Shown here one piece after another: positions 58,340-64,000 of a stretch of DNA of 64,000 nt. The notes below the pieces were generated by a model, which saw nothing but the letters and a program-made list of their open reading frames with translations, did not search any database and was not told the origin of the DNA. A program made the translations under genes and the position numbers. Origin of the DNA: Trissonchulus latispiculum (taxonomy: Eukaryota; Nematoda; Enoplea; Enoplida; Ironidae); NCBI GenBank assembly GCA_030248195.1, contig JASAND010023015.1, forward strand, positions 1 through 64,000, written 5' to 3'. How positions within the stretch are numbered: position 1 is the first letter of the stretch; the number at the start of each line of letters is the position of its first letter.

Positions 58340-59519
58340 ATCCTAAAAGGTTTACCAAGCAGTTTAACGATGTGGTTGTAAGCTAGGGAATGCTTGCAAG
58401 TTTGCGACCAGACTAACTTCACTGACTTATACATGAGTGTGGTAAAAGTTGTGATAATATCCTAGCTGCCTCCTTGCGATGACACCATTTTTCAAACATG
58501 TGTTAAAAATTCCAAGGGCCGACATGCCAAAAACAGGTTCAGTATGACACAATAGCGTTTTTCCTTCCACAATGCCTTTTCTAAGTAGCAGACGATTTCG
58601 CTGACCTATCTAGCAGACATACAAACTATGAACAAATAAAACTCATTCTGGCCTATCTTTTTATGAGAACATTTTCATGGCGAAACTTTCACTGCAAACA
58701 AAAAAGTGCACGTAGGAGTCAGAAGATTTCAGCCTAAACCCTTAAACTTTCACAATAGAAACTCAAACTGTAAACTTGAATCTGAATCTTCTTCATAGAA
58801 GCCAAAGCAACAGCACGCAAAACCAAAATGTAATCGAGAACATTAAGATTATCGTGGATACAAACAATAAAGATTCGTATATAAATCCATACAATACAAA
58901 GAATCTTACATGCGATATCTTACGTAAACAATACAGAAGTTAAAAATGCGAGTGATAAACACTTTCTATTATAGGTTATGGGTAGGCTGCGTTTTGATGT
59001 TTTTTGTCTGTATATTGTGGATCCTCTGGGTCCGTCCTATGCCCTATTCGTCGTTTGTACAGTATAGTATAATTTTACCCTATGAATTTAGGACTTTGTC
59101 GGAAACATTTTGGTTGGAATTTAAAATAGACACTTTGCGAAAATGTAACAGGAACGGAGTTTGTTTGTATGTGGTTTGTTTGTTTGTTTGGTTGTGGGTT
59201 AAAAATTACTAGTCGTAATTCATAATTACACAAGTCTAATAATTTAAATGTTAACTGCTAATTGTTATTTTCTGTATGGTGACCCCTTGTTTGTACCTAT
59301 TGGTAATCGTGGAAGTTTCCTGTTTTGATCCTTTTAGTGGGTCGGTTAGCAATTAATTTTGGGGAATTGTCAGAAAATGGGGGAAAATATTTGCAAATCA
59401 GATTAGAAACTACTTACCTGGGGTGTTTTTCGTCCCCAGGTAAGCCCCTTAGCAAACAACCTAAAGAGATAAGATGCAAATTTCCTTTAATCAGAAAATT
59501 ATGGCCATCTCTCGATAAG
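58340..59519. other. Intergenic or intronic; one hydrophobic open frame and one hairpin
   Basis: A plus-strand frame at 58946-59212 (88 codons) starts MRVINTFYYRLWVG and has a strong hydrophobic stretch (VLMFFVCILWILWV), like a type II membrane anchor. It has no other support and no identified partner exons. A perfect 11-base inverted repeat CTTACCTGGGG/CCCCAGGTAAG lies at 59413-59444. Otherwise nothing seen. Confidence 0.25.
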
Positions 59520-60272
59520 TGTACAGTAGGGCGGGGATGCCCTACTGACAAAATTCAAGTGTTACCTAATTTGCATATACTTTCATTTCCAATTTCTCTC
59601 AAATTCACATGTTATGCATTACTTCCTTGTCTTTCGTCTGGAAACTTCTACCTAATTTGCATAATCTAATTTGCATATTCCAAAATTGGGGCTTTAAAAG
59701 GGGGACACTTTTCACTGTTGGGGTATTCTGGTATTCTAGTTGGACTTTTATCAAGCCTACCTTTCTACAAGCTCCGGTTTCCAGGTTGGTAAGTAGCTTT
59801 TCTGGCTAATTTGGGTCCCCTCGCGCTTCGAACTTCGGGGAGGAAAAGTAGAAGCCTCCCAGTCTGGGGATAGGCTGGGTGGGGGACTCCTGAAATTTAT
59901 TGAGGGATGGCGCCTAAATTTATTCGTCTTATATTCAAAATTCTACTTACTTACTAAATTTCCTTTTTCTGTTCGTATCTTCTAAATTAATGTTCCAAAA
60001 AATTTGATATACGGCCACTTGGCCTAGTCTTCTATTTAGTTAGGGCTTAGTTTTTAGTTAGTTCGGTAGGTAACTTTTCTAAATTTAAATCTGGCAGTCA
60101 ATTTTGAGTCTAGGGCCACGTTAGGTCAAAATCTCGTTGGCGAGGCTTGTCTTGGGCCGGCCTGGAACTATCTCCAGTCCAGGTTGCGTATCCAGCCTCA
60201 AGCGCACAGCACCCCCGTAAAGAGTCTTGTTGGGTCCCACTGACTCTGGGTCTCCAACTTGATTTCTTTACA
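59520..60272. repeat. Left LTR of a non-autonomous LTR retrotransposon
   Basis: Begins TGTACAGTAGGGCGGGGATG and ends ACTTGATTTCTTTACA, so TGTA...TACA. Nearly identical to 62905-63661 over about 755 bases with a few substitutions and small indels. A TAAG duplication lies just outside (left at 59516-59519, right at 63662-63665). Confidence 0.88.
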
Positions 60273-62904
60273 ACAGGCTGCCAGTTCCGGCCCCCAACCC
60301 TTTCAAAATTTTACTTGCTTTCTCTCTGGTTTTGGGAGGCAATTTTCCCCGGATTTCGGGAGAAATAAAGCAAGTTTTGCGGCTTTCCCGGGTTTAGGGA
60401 AGCCAATGTATTTTCCGGGGTACGGGAAATAAAATTCTTTTAGCAAAATTTTAACTTTTTATAACTAAAATCACTTTTATTTCTCAATTCAGCCTCGCCT
60501 TTTATTTTAATGCATTTTTAAATCTAAAATTGCGTTTATTCTCAAACTTTTATCAGCTTATTGCTTAATTTTAACCTTTTTACGAATTTTAAAACCTTTT
60601 TTGATAACTAGAGATATGAGACTGCAGCTCAGCGTGAGAGGACAGGAGCCTCTGATCCCTCTGCTCAGGCTAGCAGCTTAATGGATCTGGTGGAAAGGTC
60701 TCCTGCTGCCGGCTATGGCACGGAGCAATAACCTTTTCTCCACCAGACATAGCAGAATCTGCTTCTATGCTAACAGAAGAAAATTGGTTGGATCCTCAAC
60801 TGGTTTTCAACAGTACGCCTTGATTTGAGGGCGGAGTCTGCAGCGCCAACTCGGACGTCGGGTCAGGCAACGCATGTATATACCAACATGAATGCTGTAA
60901 CACCGCATCATTTAGCTGTGAGGATGCCGGAATAAAGGCTCTTCATTCATTAATAGGCTCTCTTGGAAACGAGGTTGAGCTGTTGCCGGGCTTTGAGGTT
61001 CTGTTCCAACAAACTTACAGCTCTGGCGATTCAACGACCGCACACAGGAGGAGCCTCTCCTGTCCATGCTCACCCGCAGGAGGGTATTTTCTGTGAGAGC
61101 CTCTTGGCCTCGCAGAGCTATGCTATGAGCCGGATCATGGCCATAGACCTCACATCGTGTGGTAGCTTCACGAAGTGGGCTAAGCAGTTTGCCTGGACTC
61201 TTCTTCTTCTTCAATGGTATAGTATGGCGGGTCAATGGAGCTTACCTGTGGTCTCAGGTTTGAGCTTCGGGGCAGTCCAAAGCGTATATGCAGGGGCTTT
61301 GAACTTAAGCCCTGGGGACGAGTAGTCCTGCTTACTTGTGTGGCTAGTAAGAGTCACCCCTGCTTGCTTGTCTTGTGTCCTGTAATGAGCCTGTTTACCA
61401 GTTGTGTCCCAGTTCTCGGCACTGGGGCCATTCAAGGCGTACCTGCAAGGGCTTTGGACTTAAGCCCTGGGGAGCTGCAAGCCTTGGAGCTCTTGGTAGG
61501 GCCTTTGGCCGGCCGGACTATGGCTGGTGAATGATAAGTAGGGGTCAGGATCTGACGCCCAAATGATAAGAGCTACCAACATTGTAATGGCTACTTTTTC
61601 TATCCAAATATGGCCTTACTATGCTATGATCTAGCTTTCGAGGCTTGTACCGGACTAGCATGAGACTGGTCTTTAGCAAGCCTAGGCATGGCGAAGCCTA
61701 GTACTGTTCTCTCCCGCCCGGAGATGGGTTGGGCCTGCCCGGCGAAGGGTAGGATAAGGTCCAAAACGGCGATGTTTTGTAGACCAGCTGGCTCCTTCCT
61801 ATGGTATAAATCTACGGCGGAGGAACCTCATAGCCTCAACAGCGACGATGATACTATGGTGCCTCAATGGTGAAGACAACGGCGGATGTTGACCCAAATC
61901 CTTGGTTGGTACCTACCAGTCCCCAAACACTATTATCATTCCTCCTCTGATTCTATGATCCATGACTACTCTACTGTGACTCTATTTCTGATCCTACATT
62001 ATGATCCTCTACTATGATCCTCAATTATGACTTACTCTCAACTTGGACTATTGCTCAATTATGCCATTCCCTATTGTGACTGCCATTACAAACTGTGATC
62101 TACCTCCCGACCAGTGACTTTAATCCCAGTCCCGGAAGAAAGAAGACATCGAAGAATAAGTATGGTTGTTTTGAAACTAACGCTAAATCTATTTATTGCT
62201 TTGTATATATATATATATATATATCGTTTGTTTGCCAAAGTTCTCAAAATTAACAAAACTTATAGCCAAAAATTAACCTAAATTCTTCTAGTTTACTAAA
62301 ATTTTTCTCGTTTACTAGTTCTGTGAGGCGTCCGGGGATGGACAAACAGTCCCTATAAATTTCCTTTTATAAGGCCACCACATCTTAAATTTAAAATTCT
62401 ACCTCTTGCGGGCGCAAACGGTAGTTGTCCCAACGAACCCTGCCCACTAAAATTCTACTTACCAAAACTGGAAGGGTCGGCGGCCTATGCCTCCCTAACC
62501 ATTCGATAGTTGTGTTGTCATGGGCACTGTAACGGCATCGTAGTCTCTTCGTGAGTCTGCGCCCACCATTGAGGGGATTCGATGTCGTGAGGCGAGCGCT
62601 CCCCTATTTCAGGGTGATCTCGCTATGCCGCGCAATGACACCCTATCAGGTTGTTTTACTCATAAAACTTTTTCGGTCTAATCCCAGCTGTCTACATAGC
62701 TGACGGTCCTCACAGGCGCTCCACCCGTGGTTGGCCTTTAGTCCAGGCGCCTTCTAGCCGGATCCGGGGATGGTTCCATACCTGTGTTGCCTCGCTAAAA
62801 TTTTCTTTTTGTTTCGAGTTTCTACTAATTTAGTTTCGCCTAGTTGTTTTTCCGGTATATCTTTGGTTCCCTCGCAGGAGCTCGGGCGGTAAGCCCTGGG
62901 GACA
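60273..62904. mobile_element. Interior of the long-LTR element, no recognisable gag-pol
   Basis: 2.6 kb between the LTRs. The sequence after the left LTR (CTGCCAGTTCCGGCC) may be a primer-binding site, but the tRNA is not assigned. Open frames reach only about 120 codons (60963-61325) and show no protease, RT or integrase motifs. An imperfect direct repeat of about 80 bases ends in TTAAGCCCTGGGGA at 61308 and 61458, and the word recurs right before the right LTR (62891). An AT microsatellite is at 62205-62223. This is a LARD/TRIM-like element that would depend on a partner for mobility. Confidence 0.7.
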
Positions 62905-63661
62905 TGTACAGTAGGGCGGGGATGCCCTACTGACAAAATTCAAGTGTTACCTAATTTGCATATATTTTCATTTCCAATTTCTGTCAAACATTCACGTGTT
63001 TTCTATCACTTCCTTGTCTACGCTTTTCGTCTGGAAACTTCTACCTAATTTGCATAATCTAATTTGCATATTCCAAAATTGGGGCTTTAAAAGGGGGACA
63101 CTTTTCACTGTTGGGGTATTCTGGTATTCTAGTTGGACTTTTCTCAAGACTTCTTTTCAACAAGCTCCAGTCTGCAGGTTGGTAAGTCGCTTTTTGGTAA
63201 TTTGGGTCCCCTCGCGCTTCGAACTTCGGGGAGGAAAAGTAGAAGCCTCCCAGCCTGGGGATAGGTTGGGTGGGGGACTGCTGAAATTTATTGAGGGAGG
63301 GCGCTTAAATTTATTCGTCTTATATTCAAAATTCTACTTATTTACTAAATTTCCTTCTTCTGTTCCTATCTTCTAAATTACTGTTCCAATAAATTTTATA
63401 TACGGCCACTTGGCCTAGTCTTTTATTTAGTTAGGGCTTAGTTTTTAGTTAGTTCGGTAGGTAACTTTTCTAAATTTAAATCTGGCAGTCAATTTTGAGT
63501 TAGGGCCACGTTAGGTCGAATCTCGTTGGCGAGGCTTGTCTTGGGCCGGCCTGGAACTATCTCCAGTCCAGGTTGCGTATCCAGCCTCAAGCGCACAGCA
63601 CCCCCGTAAAGAGTCTTGTTGGGTCCCACTGACTCTGGGTCTCCAACTTGATTTCTTTACA
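62905..63661. repeat. Right LTR of the non-autonomous LTR retrotransposon
   Basis: Same sequence as 59520-60272, including TCCAGGTTGCGTATCCAGCC and CAGCACCCCCGTAAAGAGTC. It ends TTTACA and is followed by TAAG. The high similarity of the two LTRs suggests a fairly recent insertion. Confidence 0.88.
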
Positions 63662-64000
63662 TAAGGACTTGCAAGAGAGACCGCAAATGCTGACTGACAG
63701 ATACAGTCAGCACAAAGACTGAAACGCTGGGTGAATAACCCAGAACTAATCTTGTTTTTCTCCAAGCAGTCAGTCTTGGGGCAGACTCGCTGCTGAACGG
63801 TTGATCTCTGGTATTTACTGCTCTGCAGTTCGTTTCTTGACGGCCATTGGAGCCTTGCGATTTGTATACTGTTAAGTCTAGTATCGGAAGTTTGAGTGGA
63901 GTTTGATATTCGCCTGCATCTCTACAAGCCCCCAGAATTTTTGTATCATTTCTGATCAGGAGTTTGTTCCAATTGTTCCCATTATCTTCTAACCCGGCAC
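63662..64000. other. Flank of the LTR element, nothing recognised
   Basis: Right-hand flanking sequence up to the window end. No gene-like frame is apparent. Confidence 0.4.

Overview
This window is eukaryotic: coding sequence is split by GT/AG introns, the bulk is AT-rich and repeat-dense, and many terminal-inverted-repeat DNA transposons, LTR and non-LTR retroelements are present. Hormone-receptor (HRM) ectodomains of secretin-type (class B) GPCRs point to a bilaterian animal. A class A receptor with a DRC box and an NREFRK-like tail resembles the nematode Srsx-type chemoreceptors, so an invertebrate, possibly nematode-like, is my best guess; this is not proven from the window.

Four receptor-type genes were assembled by hand from exon reading frames, splice sites and matching intron phases. 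(1) Minus strand 8448-5874: a two-exon class A 7TM receptor with one apparent one-base frameshift in a G-run. (2) Plus strand 15718-19504 (gene A): signal peptide plus a complete six-cysteine HRM domain, with no 7TM exons, ending in a short terminal exon. (3) Plus strand 23381-46230 (gene B): a paralogue of A with the same three HRM exons, followed by exons for TM1, TM2, TM3, TM4 and TM6-TM7 and a terminal exon homologous to that of A. The TM5 exon was not found. (4) Minus strand 56832-47383 (gene C): a seven-TM class B receptor in six phase-compatible exons; its upstream exons are uncertain. A and B are a tandem duplication that includes the promoter-proximal region and the 3' end. The B copy is stretched to about 23 kb by transposons in its introns, while A has lost, or never had, the membrane domain.

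Most of the rest is mobile DNA. DNA elements with visible target-site duplications (TSDs) include a GC-rich foldback family with 7-bp TSDs (7394-7876, 27728-28085, 56972-57590, plus a truncated copy near 52475-52849), a GGATC-array hAT-like element (48979-50141), a 3.5-kb hAT-like element nested in another element (9499-12976 within 9410-13625), TTAA-flanked elements (1846-3243, 15995-16380), TWA-flanked elements (14325-14711, 42241-42767), a TA-flanked element (54731-55093) and a 106-bp element with an 8-bp TSD just downstream of gene A's HRM (18428-18533). Retroelements are a decayed Ty3/Gypsy copy (37615-41640), a decayed non-LTR element on the minus strand (about 33560-29240), a long-LTR element without recognisable pol (59520-63661) and a possible short LTR element (20158-22616).

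The most interesting biology is the pairing of an apparently secreted HRM-only protein with a full-length class B receptor that shares its ligand-binding domain. A second notable pattern is a set of transposon families that share an architecture (terminal inverted repeats followed by short-motif arrays in inverted orientation) but carry unrelated array motifs.
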